Positions 28,875 to 38,787 are shown, numbered from the stretch's first letter. The stretch: DNA of 64,000 nt from Oceanobacter antarcticus (GCF_044962685.1 NZ_JBBKTX010000013.1:62001-126000), one strand, 5' to 3'. Notes: a model not told the origin generated them from the sequence alone. Translations and numbers: made by a program.

Positions 28875-29387
28875 ATGAAACGTTATGATGAAGTCCTGGT
28901 CGCCTTGCGACGTATTATTCGTGCCACTGATCTGCATTCGAAACAACTGAGCAAAACGTCAGGGCTAACCGCGCCCCAACTCCTGATTCTGCAGACCCTG
29001 CGCCACAACGATGACATGACAGTGGGCGAAGTAGCGCGCAAGGTCAGCCTGTCCCAGGCCACCGTCACGACGATCATTGATCGCCTGGAAAAGCGTGGAT
29101 ACGCTGTCCGGGAGCGCGGCAGCAGTGACAAACGCAAGGTTTACGTTCACCTGACGGAAGAGGCACACAAAGCACTGATGAATGCACCACGGCCACTGCA
29201 GGAAAGCTTCATCCGACAATTCCAGGATTTGCAAGAATGGGAGCAGACCATGATCCTCAGCTCTCTGGAGCGAGTGGCCTACATGATGGATGCGCAACAC
29301 ATCGACGCCTCCCCGGTACTGGATGTTGGCGCCCTCGACCGAATAGGAAATAATTCCCCGACAGAGCACTCATCAGGGAACCCCTGA
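28875..29387 (+). CDS. ectR: MarR-family regulator, EctR-like
   Basis: This 170-residue MarR protein has a winged helix-turn-helix at about 30-100 (VGEVARKVSLSQATVTTIIDRLEKRGYAVR and the RGSSDKRK wing). It is divergent from ectA, the position of EctR1, the repressor of ectoine genes known from methylotrophs and other halophiles. A GTG at 28866 is an alternative start; neither has a clear Shine-Dalgarno sequence. Binding to the ectA promoter is inferred from position and family. Confidence 0.85.
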   Translation: MKRYDEVLVALRRIIRATDLHSKQLSKTSGLTAPQLLILQTLRHNDDMTVGEVARKVSLSQATVTTIIDRLEKRGYAVRERGSSDKRKVYVHLTEEAHKALMNAPRPLQESFIRQFQDLQEWEQTMILSSLERVAYMMDAQHIDASPVLDVGALDRIGNNSPTEHSSGNP

Positions 29388-29523
29388 GCATCCGCTACAT
29401 CTCAGGACAACCCCCGCAGTGATTGTCCGACTTAGGCGGGTAACTGACGTTGGTCATACACTTGTCACGCCGGCTGTGATACTCAATAGCACAGCCCCTA
29501 TCAACCCAGGACGGAGAGAGTCC

Positions 29524-30702
29524 ATGACAGACGTAGTAATAGTTGCAGCAACCCGCACCGCCATCGGCAGCTTTGGCGGCTCCTTGGCCAGCCTGTCTGC
29601 TGTCGAGCTCGGCGCACAGGTCATCAAGTCATTAATGAACAAGACTGGCGTTGCTGACGATCAAATCGACGAAGTAATCATGGGTCATGTACTGACCGCT
29701 GGCTGCGGACAAAACCCGGCCCGCCAAAGTGCGATCAAGGCAGGTCTGGCAGAAACGACCTCGGCCATGACCATCAACAAAGTCTGTGGTTCAGGTCTCA
29801 AAGCACTGCATCTGGCAGCACAATCCATCGCTTGCGGTGACGCCGATTTGGTGATCGCAGGCGGGCAAGAGTCCATGTCCAACGCTCCCCACGCATTGCC
29901 AAACTCCCGCAATGGTCAACGCATGGGTGACTGGAACATGGTAGATACCATGATTTCCGACGGCCTGTGGGATGCATTTAATGGCTACCACATGGGTGTT
30001 ACTGCCGAAAATATCGCCGACGAATACAACATCGCACGAGAAGAGCAGGATGCCTTTGCCGCCGCTTCCCAGGCCAAGGCTATTGCTGCCATTGAGGCTG
30101 GCAAGTTCAAAGATGAAATTACCGCCGTTGAGATTCCGCAGCGCAAAGGTGATCCAATCATTTTTGATACTGACGAAGGCCCTCGCGCTGGCGTGACGGC
30201 GGAAAAACTGGCAGGTATGCGCGCGGCATTCAAGCGTGATGGTTCCGTCACCGCTGGCAACGCATCCTCCCTGAATGACGGTGCCGCCGCTGTCATGCTG
30301 GCCAGCAAGGAAAAGGCCGACGCTCTGGGCTTGCCTGTTCTGGCCACCATCAAAGCCTACTCCAACGCTGGTGTGAGCCCCAAAATCATGGGTACTGGAC
30401 CGATCCCTGCGACCAAGAAATGTCTGGAAAAAGCGGGTTGGGAAATTTCAGATCTGGATCTGATTGAAGCCAACGAAGCCTTTGCCGTACAGGCTCTCTC
30501 CGTCAACAAGGGGCTGGGCTGGGATGTCGAGAAAATCAACGTCAATGGCGGTGCGATTGCATTGGGCCACCCGATCGGCGCTTCTGGCTGCCGCATCCTG
30601 GTTACCCTGCTGCATGAAATGATTCGTCAGGATGCCAAAAAAGGCTTGGCCACCCTATGTATCGGTGGCGGCATGGGTGTCGCTCTGGCTATCGAACGCT
30701 AG
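29524..30702 (+). CDS. Acetyl-CoA acetyltransferase (thiolase), PhaA/AtoB type
   Basis: This 392-residue thiolase reversibly condenses two acetyl-CoA to acetoacetyl-CoA. Catalytic residues are the nucleophile Cys88 (NKVCGSGLKAL), the His in ALGHPIGASG and the second Cys in CIGGGMG near the C-terminus. The ATG at 29524 has GGAGAGAG upstream and matches the family N-terminus MTDVVIVAATRT; the frame from 29419 is too long. A PHB depolymerase gene follows on the opposite strand, so a role in polyhydroxybutyrate turnover is likely. Confidence 0.94.
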   Translation: MTDVVIVAATRTAIGSFGGSLASLSAVELGAQVIKSLMNKTGVADDQIDEVIMGHVLTAGCGQNPARQSAIKAGLAETTSAMTINKVCGSGLKALHLAAQSIACGDADLVIAGGQESMSNAPHALPNSRNGQRMGDWNMVDTMISDGLWDAFNGYHMGVTAENIADEYNIAREEQDAFAAASQAKAIAAIEAGKFKDEITAVEIPQRKGDPIIFDTDEGPRAGVTAEKLAGMRAAFKRDGSVTAGNASSLNDGAAAVMLASKEKADALGLPVLATIKAYSNAGVSPKIMGTGPIPATKKCLEKAGWEISDLDLIEANEAFAVQALSVNKGLGWDVEKINVNGGAIALGHPIGASGCRILVTLLHEMIRQDAKKGLATLCIGGGMGVALAIER

Positions 30703-30751
30703 TCAGTCAGATCTGGCGATAGCCGCATGACAGCTATCGCCCAGACGATGC

Positions 30752-30800
30752 AAGACAAAAAAGGCCAGCGACTGCTCCAGTCGCTGGCCTTTTTTGTCTT
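30752..30800. terminator. Bidirectional terminator between thiolase and PHB depolymerase genes
   Basis: A perfect 23-bp inverted repeat (30752-30774 and 30778-30800) encloses the 3-base loop CTC. The GC-rich part GGCCAGCGACTG sits next to A6/T6, so it works for both converging transcripts. Confidence 0.95.
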
Positions 30801-30890
30801 TTATAACAATTGGTAGCAAGGATGCTGCCGTTGCCCTCCCTGGCGTCAAGAAGCCGCTATTCGGCAAGAGCCGTCCAGCGGCAACGTCAC

Positions 30891-32330
30891 TTACTCTGGA
30901 GTTTCAGTCTTTGGCTTGCTCGGAGCAGGCTTTCTTGGCGCACGGGGCTTACGAGCCGGAGGTGGTGATATGGCGCTTGCGGGTTCTGGCGCACTGGCAC
31001 TGGGCGACGATTTACTGATGGCAGCAACAGGCGCTGGCTGCGGCGTAGCTTCTTCAACAACCGGCTCTACCGCCTCAACAACCGCAAGATCTTTATGTTC
31101 ACTGGCTCTTTTTGGCTGCTCCGCAATAAATGCCTTCACTTTCGGTGCAATCATCTCCCTGAACCGACGGCCATTAAAAATGCCGTAGTGGCCCACACCT
31201 TCCGCTTCCAAATGTTGCTTGCGATCCTCTGCAATCTCGGAACACAGATCCAGCGCACACGATGTCTGGCCACGACCAGTGATATCGTCCAGTTCACCTT
31301 CAACCGTCATCATCGCCATATCAGTGATGTCAGCCAGATCAATCCTGCTGCCACGGTAATCCATTTCACCTTTGGGTAACGCCTGATCCAGGAACACCCG
31401 ACGAATGGTATCCAGATAATAATGCGCTGGCATATCCATTACAGACAGATACTCATTGTAAAACAGCCGATGCCCTTCGGCGCTTTCACCATCGCCCTTG
31501 ACCAGATCGGCAAAGAACTTGAAGTGTTTACTGACGTGAGAGTCCATATTCATGGACATAAAACCGGAGAGCTGAATAAACCCTGGATACACCAACTGAC
31601 CACGGCCGGTAAAGCCACGGGGCACCCGACAAATGACGTTATCTTCAAACCACTCAAGATCCTTGCCCGAGGCGTAATCATTCACTTCGGTCGGATTGAT
31701 ACGGACATCGATAGGCCCACCCATCAGCGTCATACTGGCTGGCAAACAAGGGTCGTTATCCTTCGACATCAGACTGGCAGCCACCAGAGCTGGTACACAC
31801 GGCTGGCACACCGCTATCACGTGAACGTCTGGCCCCAGGGCACGACAGAATTCAATCAGGTAGTCGACATAATCATCAAAATGAAAAGCGCCATCTGCCA
31901 TGGGGACATCACGGGCATTTTTCCAGTCGGTGATGTACACTTCGTGATCAGGTAAAAATTCCCGTACCGTCCCCCGCAACAAGGTCGCATAATGGCCCGA
32001 CAAAGGCGCGATCATCATTACCTTGGGTTGATTTTCGGGCGCTTTTTCGCGACGAAAATGCAGCAGGTTGCAATACGGTCGATCAACGATCACATCGTAT
32101 TCTATGGCAACTTCGCGACCACCAATCTCGGTTGTATCCAATCCCCAGGCCGGAGTTTCATAACAATCGGTCAGTCGCTCAACGGTTTCCAGCCAGGCTC
32201 GCATGGTACGAAAAGTCCAGCCGTAATTAAGAGGGTTAACAGGCTGATACAGGAACTGCCTGGTCATTCGAGACAGAATGTGGATGGGCCGCATGGCGTC
32301 CATCATTTGAGCATTCATGTTATAGAGCAT
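30891..32330 (-). CDS. phaZ: Intracellular poly(3-hydroxybutyrate) depolymerase, PhaZ type
   Basis: This 479-residue cytoplasmic enzyme mobilises stored PHB. It belongs to the Ralstonia PhaZa1-like family, in which a Cys replaces the usual lipase serine; here the site is VCQPCVP with Cys175 and Cys178. Its C-terminal part GVGHYGIFNGRRFREMIAP carries the catalytic His. After about residue 405 comes a tail rich in Ala, Pro, Lys and Ser (APSKPKTETPE at the end) that is not part of the core family. It converges on the thiolase gene across a shared terminator. Confidence 0.9.
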   Translation of the reverse strand: MLYNMNAQMMDAMRPIHILSRMTRQFLYQPVNPLNYGWTFRTMRAWLETVERLTDCYETPAWGLDTTEIGGREVAIEYDVIVDRPYCNLLHFRREKAPENQPKVMMIAPLSGHYATLLRGTVREFLPDHEVYITDWKNARDVPMADGAFHFDDYVDYLIEFCRALGPDVHVIAVCQPCVPALVAASLMSKDNDPCLPASMTLMGGPIDVRINPTEVNDYASGKDLEWFEDNVICRVPRGFTGRGQLVYPGFIQLSGFMSMNMDSHVSKHFKFFADLVKGDGESAEGHRLFYNEYLSVMDMPAHYYLDTIRRVFLDQALPKGEMDYRGSRIDLADITDMAMMTVEGELDDITGRGQTSCALDLCSEIAEDRKQHLEAEGVGHYGIFNGRRFREMIAPKVKAFIAEQPKRASEHKDLAVVEAVEPVVEEATPQPAPVAAISKSSPSASAPEPASAISPPPARKPRAPRKPAPSKPKTETPE

Positions 32331-32616
32331 GATCTGTTTCCCTCGCTTCCGCCTGACACACAGGCCTGATAAGTAGCCAAAATCGTAACAGAAATCGGTT
32401 GATCCGTATGATGAAGGATTAGGTCGAAATCATCTATAAACTGCACATCCAATAACCAATATGGACTTTTGTAATATTTGTCCTGTATTACCCCATCCCT
32501 TTGTGCAATAGGCAGGATCACGCAACAGTGTTTACAACTGCGGCCCCGTCATGGCGGCATAATGACGGTTTACAATTGCCAGTGACACATTCTCCTAACG
32601 TTACGGAAACCTATCG

Positions 32617-32832
32617 ATGCACCTGAAACTAAGACTGATACACAGCACCATGATGTCCGGCGTACTCAGCCTGCTGATGAGCTGCTGGATTCTATATATC
32701 AACCTCGGCTACTCCAGTCATTTTTTTGCACTCTGGATGAAAGCCTGGGGGCTGGCGTGGCCGCCCGCATTGGTCATTTCGTTTCTTGCAGGCCCAAGCC
32801 TTCTCCACTTAGCGCAAAAGCTGTCGAAATAA
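32617..32832 (+). CDS. Small two-helix membrane protein, DUF2798-like
   Basis: This 71-residue protein has two transmembrane helices (about 12-32 and 43-65). Conserved-looking text such as MSGVLSLLMSCWI and WMKAWGLAWPPALV fits the DUF2798 family. The function of the family is unknown. GGAAA lies about 8 bases before the ATG. It stands alone, divergent from phaZ. Confidence 0.75.
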   Translation: MHLKLRLIHSTMMSGVLSLLMSCWILYINLGYSSHFFALWMKAWGLAWPPALVISFLAGPSLLHLAQKLSK

Positions 32833-32968
32833 GCCTGGTCAATATGCCCCCTCCCGTAAAATCACCCCGTCAGCACCCATGACGAAAACGCCGTTTCTGA
32901 GGTTGAATTGTCAAACATGCGCCGTTACCCTGCCGCATTAAATTGCTACGCCTCTTACGGAGATATCC

Positions 32969-33688
32969 ATGATCAAACAGGCCCTGGCGCTGACTTTACT
33001 GGCTCTCGCCGCACACTCCCAGGCATCAGACGCAGAAAAGACGCCACCCTTTTGGGGAGGAGCTGCCGAGCTGGGCAGTATTACTACCTCCGGCAATACC
33101 GAGACCAGCAGTTTGAATGGCAAGTTCGCCTTGTGGCGCAAAGGTATCGACTGGGATACCAACTATCGCCTTGAGGCTCTGACCAGCGAGGAAGATGGCA
33201 CCGTCTCCAAGGAAACCTACTACGGCTCGGTGCAGTTTGATCGTAACTTCGGCGAACACTCCTACCTGGCCATTCACGCCGATCAGGAACGGGCGCGTTT
33301 TTCCGGTTTTACCTATCAAAGTACCGTCTCGATTGGCTACGGTTACCGGGTCATCGAATTGGACACCATGAAACTGGATCTCGAAGCTGGCCCCGGTTAC
33401 AACCGTGACAAGCTGGAAAACTCTGGCGAGATTAAAGATCAGGGTATTGCCCGGCTGGTACTGAAATATGGCTGGAAAATCAACAAGGGCACCGTCTTTA
33501 CCCAAACCGCCAGCGCGGAAATGGGTGGTGACAACAGCACCTATAAAAGCGAAACCGGCCTGAAAAGCCAGATCAATGGCTCACTGGCCACCAAGCTGAC
33601 TTATAAAATAAAATACGTTGATCAGGTTCCCGAAGAAAACAAGAATCTGGACAAGGAATTCGGCGTTACCCTCGTATACAGCTTCTGA
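32969..33688 (+). CDS. DUF481 outer-membrane protein, YdiY-like
   Basis: This 239-residue protein has a short signal peptide (about 1-19, ending HSQA) followed by a beta-strand-rich domain. GAAELGSITTSGNTETSSLNG is the hallmark opening of DUF481 proteins, such as the salt-induced YdiY of enterobacteria. The end FGVTLVYSF has the C-terminal Phe of an outer-membrane barrel. The role is unknown; a salt-linked role would suit an ectoine-producing cell but is only inference. CGGAG precedes the ATG. Confidence 0.88.
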   Translation: MIKQALALTLLALAAHSQASDAEKTPPFWGGAAELGSITTSGNTETSSLNGKFALWRKGIDWDTNYRLEALTSEEDGTVSKETYYGSVQFDRNFGEHSYLAIHADQERARFSGFTYQSTVSIGYGYRVIELDTMKLDLEAGPGYNRDKLENSGEIKDQGIARLVLKYGWKINKGTVFTQTASAEMGGDNSTYKSETGLKSQINGSLATKLTYKIKYVDQVPEENKNLDKEFGVTLVYSF

Positions 33689-33709
33689 GGATACGCCGGA
33701 GCCAGACCA

Positions 33710-34498
33710 TCATGACCGGTCTGGCTCCCAGGCGGGCCATTCCGGATAGTCGCTCCCGGATTGCTGGCAGAACTTGCTATTGCCTGCCGGTTCGTCAAAG
33801 CATCGATCCGGTTTGGCTGAGGGTTCAGGCGGCGAAGGTAAATTCCAAGGCAATCTTGCACCACCTTTTCCAGGGCCATCCCGAAAATCTTCCGGTTTCG
33901 GCCAGCGCTTCCTTTTCTCACGCCGTCGTTGTTGTTGCTGAACCTCCGCCAGCTGCTCTGGCGTCAGAACATTACTCAACAGCTTTTCTATTCCAATCCG
34001 AGCGGCTTCCATCTGACTATGATCCATCGGCCAATCAAAATCAGCCGTAATGGCAGCCTGCGAGTGTTCCAGTCGTTGCCACTGAGCCGGAGAAAGCGCC
34101 AACTCTTGCACCATACGCTCCAGCATTTCTGCGGTCGCTTTGCGGTGAAAGCGCTGCACAATGGTATCCGCTTGCAAACGCTGAGCCTCAGTCAGTACCT
34201 GCTGCAACTGCTTTCGCATCCCGACTTCCAATTCACGCTCTTGCGCCCGTTGCTTGAGCCATTGCTGCTCGTCAAACCCCTGCCCCCAGCGTGGAATAGA
34301 TTCGTCACGCAGTTGCTGAAAGTGCTGTCGAAAGCCGGTTTCAATACGTGCTATTTCAGCCTGCTGTTTGCTGTTGAGATCAAGCAACTCCGACCAGTCC
34401 ATCACCCGATGAGGCCCTTCAAACGCACAAACTTCCATACCAAAGCCCAGCACGGGCAGCAGACTGATCAGAAGCAACCATTGTCGTAAAATTCTCAT
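33710..34498 (-). CDS. Periplasmic helical protein, possibly Spy/CpxP-like
   Basis: The product is 262 residues with a signal peptide (about 1-25). Several charged helices follow, containing LDLNSKQQAEIARIETGF and LSPAQWQRLE-type repeats that resemble the LTxxQ motif of Spy and CpxP chaperones (LTPEQLAEVQ near 180). The C-terminal 70 residues are Pro, Lys and Arg rich and look disordered. A periplasmic chaperone or stress sensor is possible, but the match is weak. It converges on the DUF481 gene with 21 bases between them. Confidence 0.65.
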   Translation of the reverse strand: MRILRQWLLLISLLPVLGFGMEVCAFEGPHRVMDWSELLDLNSKQQAEIARIETGFRQHFQQLRDESIPRWGQGFDEQQWLKQRAQERELEVGMRKQLQQVLTEAQRLQADTIVQRFHRKATAEMLERMVQELALSPAQWQRLEHSQAAITADFDWPMDHSQMEAARIGIEKLLSNVLTPEQLAEVQQQQRRREKRKRWPKPEDFRDGPGKGGARLPWNLPSPPEPSAKPDRCFDEPAGNSKFCQQSGSDYPEWPAWEPDRS

Positions 34499-34699
34499 GT
34501 CATGCCTTCTGCAATCTTATTTATAAGCCGCTCAACGATATATCACATTGAGACATCTCACCGTCCTGGATGTGTGAGCCTGAGCAAAGAATTGTCACAG
34601 TTCATCTGCAAGTATCCATACCTGAATCCGTCCACCCGGTTACCGCCCAGCACCAATACTGGTTATTATAGGTGGGAACATTCGTTAGAGCGCAGCCCC

Positions 34700-35284
34700 A
34701 TGACCGATCACGACGATACGTTTTTCCAGGAGATGCAAGACGTCAAACCCCTGCAAACCCAAGCCAAAGTCGCTCTGCGAAAGGGGGATATTACACTGGC
34801 CTCACAACAGGCACGCCGCCTTGCAGCCATTGATGACAGCCCCAAACGCGACCCCAATTATTTACAGACAAGCAACATCAAACGTATTGGCCCACACGAT
34901 GTCGTTGGCTTTAAACGTCCAGGGATTCAGGATGGCGTATTTCGCAAGTTACGTCTGGGAAAATATGAAAGCGAGGCACGTCTCGACCTGCATCGCCGCA
35001 CGGTAGAAGAGGCCCGCCGGCAGCTATTCCGCTTCCTGCAGGACTGCATGGAACACGACATTCGCAGTGTGATTGTGTTACCCGGTAAAGGTGAACGCAG
35101 TGAAGGTGATTCCGCAATATTAAAAAGCTACCTGGTGCATTGGCTGGAGCAGATTGATGACGTCCAGGCTTACCATACCGCCCAACCGCAGCACGGCGGA
35201 GCCGGGGTGTTTTATGTATTACTGCGAAAAAGCGAACGCAAGAAACAGCAAGCCAGAGAACTGTACAGCAAGGGACGGCTGTAA
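34700..35284 (+). CDS. Smr-domain protein, SmrA/YdaL-like
   Basis: This 194-residue protein has a C-terminal Smr domain (about 95-180). LDLHRRTVEEAR gives the LDLH motif, VIVLPGKGERSEG the second element, and QPQHGGAGVFYVLL the GxG end. Smr domains bind or nick nucleic acid; stand-alone bacterial SmrA/SmrB proteins act on RNA or DNA, including collided ribosomes in E. coli SmrB. The start at 34700 matches the family opening; the frame to 34502 adds unrelated sequence. Confidence 0.88.
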   Translation: MTDHDDTFFQEMQDVKPLQTQAKVALRKGDITLASQQARRLAAIDDSPKRDPNYLQTSNIKRIGPHDVVGFKRPGIQDGVFRKLRLGKYESEARLDLHRRTVEEARRQLFRFLQDCMEHDIRSVIVLPGKGERSEGDSAILKSYLVHWLEQIDDVQAYHTAQPQHGGAGVFYVLLRKSERKKQQARELYSKGRL

Positions 35285-35474
35285 TATCAGCCAGCGGCAA
35301 ACCGACTCCGACTACCGCTATTGCCGCATCCGGGATGTCGGCCATCCAGCATGGCATCATCATGTAGTACTCCGCTGTTACCCACCGCCGTTAACCAGCC
35401 CTTAAAGTAAAAGCCCGTCGTCGTTGTGACGACAGTCCAGATAACAATTCCAGATAACAATAAGGAACTGACTC

Positions 35475-36041
35475 ATGGCCAAGGTACTGTTTATTGCCGG
35501 TGATTTTGTTGAAGACTACGAACTGATGGTGCCCTTTCAGGCATTGCAGATGGTAGGTCACGAAGTGCATGTAATCTGCCCGGATAAAGCCGCAGGCGAC
35601 ATCATCAAAACGGCCATTCACGACTTTGAAGGCGACCAGACCTATACGGAGAAACCAGGCCATAATTTTGCGCTGAACGCTGATTTTGCGGGCCTCAACC
35701 CGGCGGATTACGACGCCCTGCTACTGCCCGGTGGTCGCGCCCCGGAATATCTGCGCTTGAACAGCGACGTGATCACCATGGTCAAACACTTTGCAGATTC
35801 CAACAAGCCGATTGCGGCCGTTTGCCACGGCGCCCAGATTCTGACCACGGCAGATGTTATTCGTGAGCGTACGATTTCCGCCTACCCCGCCTGCGCGCCA
35901 GAAGTTACGATGGCCGGTGGTATTTACGCCAATATCGCGGTGACCGAAGCCGTTACCGACGGCAATCTGGTGACCGCTCCGGCCTGGCCTGCTCATCCGT
36001 CATGGTTGGCTCAATTTAATCAGCTACTAATGGCGTTGTGA
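35475..36041 (+). CDS. DJ-1/PfpI family protein
   Basis: This 188-residue protein has the class-I glutamine-amidotransferase-like fold. The nucleophile elbow is AAVCHGAQIL with Cys117 and His118, with Glu14 (FVEDYE) nearby as in PfpI/YhbO proteins. Members act as peptidases, deglycases or stress proteins, and the exact activity is debated. CAATAAGGAACTGACTC gives AAGGA before the ATG. It is transcribed alone. Confidence 0.9.
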   Translation: MAKVLFIAGDFVEDYELMVPFQALQMVGHEVHVICPDKAAGDIIKTAIHDFEGDQTYTEKPGHNFALNADFAGLNPADYDALLLPGGRAPEYLRLNSDVITMVKHFADSNKPIAAVCHGAQILTTADVIRERTISAYPACAPEVTMAGGIYANIAVTEAVTDGNLVTAPAWPAHPSWLAQFNQLLMAL

Positions 36042-36135
36042 GTTTCCCTTCTGGCCAAACCCGCTAGAATCGTCCAGATACGCCCTGCCATATCCGCAGG
36101 GCATTCTGAATTTGGCCGGTGCCAGAGGAGGCGAT

Positions 36136-36450
36136 ATGTGTGAAATTTATTCCGCTGCCGAACCTGAGTTGTTTGAATTAAAAACCCGTTCCATCCGCCT
36201 GGATGGTGTTGTCACCAGTATTCGGCTGGAGGCGGTTTTCTGGCATTTGCTGGAAGACATCGCCAGTGATGCGGAGCTGTCACTGGGTACGTTTCTAAGC
36301 CGCATTCACCGCGAAGTGATTACACGGCGAGGCGAGGTCGGTAACTTTGCCTCACTGCTGCGAGTCGCCTGCACCACGCACCTCAACCAGGGCCAGCGCC
36401 TGACAGTACCACCAGACCGGGCCCGCTTGAGCCCGGATATTCAGCACTGA
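36136..36450 (+). CDS. Ribbon-helix-helix domain protein
   Basis: This 104-residue protein resembles the RHH_4 group: KTRSIRLDGVVTSIRLEAVFWHLLEDIA, then LGTFLSRIHREV and FASLLRVACTTHL. Ribbon-helix-helix proteins usually bind DNA as dimers, but this subgroup has no established target. GAGGAGG directly before the ATG at 36136 decides the start over a TTG at 36112. It converges on ilvA with 8 bases between the stops. Confidence 0.8.
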   Translation: MCEIYSAAEPELFELKTRSIRLDGVVTSIRLEAVFWHLLEDIASDAELSLGTFLSRIHREVITRRGEVGNFASLLRVACTTHLNQGQRLTVPPDRARLSPDIQH

Positions 36451-36458
36451 CCACTGAA

Positions 36459-37976
36459 TCAGCGCAAAAACAACTGGTAGGCCATATTGTCGCTCTCGTC
36501 CCAGTAGGGGTAACCAAGTTCATCCAGATAACCGTGCAACTGGGCCAGCTTTTCTTCCGGCACCTGCAACCCCACCAGCGTCCGGCCACTGGCCGCGCCG
36601 TGGTTACGGTAGTGGAACAACGAAATATTAAAGCGCTTGCCCAGGGTTTTCAGAAACAGCAACAACGCCCCCGGACGCTCGGGAAACTCAAATCGATACA
36701 GGCGTTCGTCATAAACCGCAGCGGGCGCATGACCCCCGACCATATGACGAATATGGTATTTGGCCATTTCATCATCGGTCAGATCCAGTACCGGGTAACC
36801 GTCCGCCTGCAACTCCGCCAGCAGGGCCTGCCGCGCACCTGGCTCAGGGCCAACCTTGACGCCAACATAAATACGCGCCTTGTCATCATCACCGTAACGG
36901 TAGTTAAACTCGGTGATCGGACGCTTTCCCAGTAACGAGCAAAAGCGCTGGAAGCTGCCAGGCTGTTCGGCAATGGTGACCGCCAGAATGATCTCACGAC
37001 CTTCGCCGATTTCTGCCACTTCCGAGATATAGCGCAAGCGATCGAAGTTGACGTTAGCGCCACTCAGAATGGTCACCAGATTCTGGCCTTCGCAGCCTTC
37101 GCGCTCAACGTACTTTTTCACCCCGGCAATCGCCAGTGCCCCGGCGGGTTCACAGACGGCTCGGGTGTCATCAAAGACATCCTTGATCGCGGCACAAATT
37201 TCATCTGGCGTACAGGTAATCACCTCATCAACACAATCCTTGGCAATCGCCCAGGTATGCTCACCAATGGTGGCCACAGCAACGCCATCAGCAAAAATCC
37301 CCACTTCCGGCAAGGTGACACGCTTGCCCGCCGCCAGCGCGGCCGCCAGACAGGCAGACTCGGTACTTTCGACTCCGATGACACGAACTTCCGGCTTGAG
37401 CGCCTTGATGTAAGCGGCCACACCGGCCACCAGACCACCACCGCCAACCGGAATAAACACCGCATCCACGGGTTGTTGCATCTGTCGCAGAATTTCCATA
37501 CCGATGGTGCCTTGTCCGGCAATCACATCCGGGTCATCGTACGGATGGATATACGTCATGCCTTTCTCAGCAACCAGCTTTTGCGAATAGGCAAAGGCAT
37601 CGTCAAAGGCATCCCCATGCAGCACCACTTTGGCCCCCTTGGCCTTGACCGAGCGCACCTTGATTTCCGGCGTGGTGCGGGGCATCACAATCACGGCTTT
37701 CAACCCCAGATCACGGGCTGCTAATGCCAGTCCCTGGGCGTGGTTACCCGCCGAAGCCGTCACCACACCACGGGCTTTTTCTTCTTCGGTCAGCTGTGCC
37801 GCTTTGTTGTAGGCACCACGAATCTTGAAGGAATACACACCTTGCTGGTCTTCACGTTTGATCCAGATCTGATTACCCAGTCGCTCTGACAAAAATGGGG
37901 CAATATGCAGCGCCGTCTCGATGGCAACATCGTAAACCCGCGAGGTAAGGATTTTTTTCAGATACTCGTTCAACAT
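36459..37976 (-). CDS. ilvA: Threonine ammonia-lyase, biosynthetic
   Basis: This 505-residue PLP enzyme makes 2-oxobutanoate from threonine, the first step to isoleucine. The PLP lysine is Lys51 in YSFKIRGAYNK, and VGGGGLVAGVAAYIKAL is the phosphate-binding loop. The last 180 residues form two ACT-like domains, as in the isoleucine-regulated enzyme. The start at 37976 fits the family (MLNEYLKKIL); the frame to 38051 is longer without support. It is divergent from rpiA, a common gammaproteobacterial arrangement. Confidence 0.96.
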   Translation of the reverse strand: MLNEYLKKILTSRVYDVAIETALHIAPFLSERLGNQIWIKREDQQGVYSFKIRGAYNKAAQLTEEEKARGVVTASAGNHAQGLALAARDLGLKAVIVMPRTTPEIKVRSVKAKGAKVVLHGDAFDDAFAYSQKLVAEKGMTYIHPYDDPDVIAGQGTIGMEILRQMQQPVDAVFIPVGGGGLVAGVAAYIKALKPEVRVIGVESTESACLAAALAAGKRVTLPEVGIFADGVAVATIGEHTWAIAKDCVDEVITCTPDEICAAIKDVFDDTRAVCEPAGALAIAGVKKYVEREGCEGQNLVTILSGANVNFDRLRYISEVAEIGEGREIILAVTIAEQPGSFQRFCSLLGKRPITEFNYRYGDDDKARIYVGVKVGPEPGARQALLAELQADGYPVLDLTDDEMAKYHIRHMVGGHAPAAVYDERLYRFEFPERPGALLLFLKTLGKRFNISLFHYRNHGAASGRTLVGLQVPEEKLAQLHGYLDELGYPYWDESDNMAYQLFLR

Positions 37977-38112
37977 GAAGTGGCCAATCCTGAAGCAAGG
38001 CCAGACCGGATTGCCTGGCAAGGAAGAATGAAGCCAGGCATTGTAACGCACAGCGCTCTATAATGGGTGCCGTTTAAGCACGACCCGCACCACTTGGACA
38101 TACGGAATCAAC

Positions 38113-38787
38113 ATGACTCAAGACGAACTCAAACAAGCCGTCGGTGACGCCGCAGCACAATATCTTCTGCCTCACCTTGAAGAACGCACCATTGTCGGCG
38201 TTGGCACCGGCTCTACCGCCAACTGCTTTATTGATGCCCTGGCCCGGCACAAACATCTGTTTGATGGCACCGTCGCCAGCTCTGAAGCCTCCGCCCAACG
38301 CCTGCGCGAGCATGGCATTCCGGTTTACGATCTGAACGCCGTTGATAGCATCGACTACTACATTGATGGCGCCGATGAGATTAACCACCGGCTGGAGATG
38401 ATCAAGGGCGGCGGCGCGGCGCTGACCCGTGAAAAAATCGTCGCCGCCGTCGCCCGCCACTTCATCTGCATTGCCGACCAAAGCAAGCTGGTCGATACCC
38501 TGGGCAGCTTCCCGCTACCGGTTGAGGTGATTCCCATGGCCCGCTCCCATGTGGCACGGGAAATCGTCAAACTCGGTGGCGATCCGGTCTATCGCGATGG
38601 TGTAATCACCGACAACGGCGGTCAAATTCTGGATGTCTACAACCTCCGTATTGATGCCGCCATCACGCTGGAAAAACAGCTGAACCAGATCACCGGCGTG
38701 ATCACCAACGGTCTGTTCGCCATGCGTCCGGCCAACACCCTGTTGCTAGGCACCGATGAGGGCGTTAAAACCCTGACCGCGCAGTAA
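38113..38787 (+). CDS. rpiA: Ribose-5-phosphate isomerase A
   Basis: This 224-residue enzyme interconverts ribose 5-phosphate and ribulose 5-phosphate. Conserved blocks are VGVGTGSTANCFID, DGADEIN with the catalytic Asp pair, and KGGGAALTREKI with the catalytic Glu and Lys. The TAA stop shares its last A with the ATG of the next gene, so the YdbH-like gene is probably translated by coupling. Confidence 0.97.
   Translation: MTQDELKQAVGDAAAQYLLPHLEERTIVGVGTGSTANCFIDALARHKHLFDGTVASSEASAQRLREHGIPVYDLNAVDSIDYYIDGADEINHRLEMIKGGGAALTREKIVAAVARHFICIADQSKLVDTLGSFPLPVEVIPMARSHVAREIVKLGGDPVYRDGVITDNGGQILDVYNLRIDAAITLEKQLNQITGVITNGLFAMRPANTLLLGTDEGVKTLTAQ

Noticed and set aside
33698..33728. 11-bp hairpin between the DUF481 gene and the convergent periplasmic protein gene
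   Set aside because: The stem is good, but there is no T tract on either side, so I do not call it a terminator.
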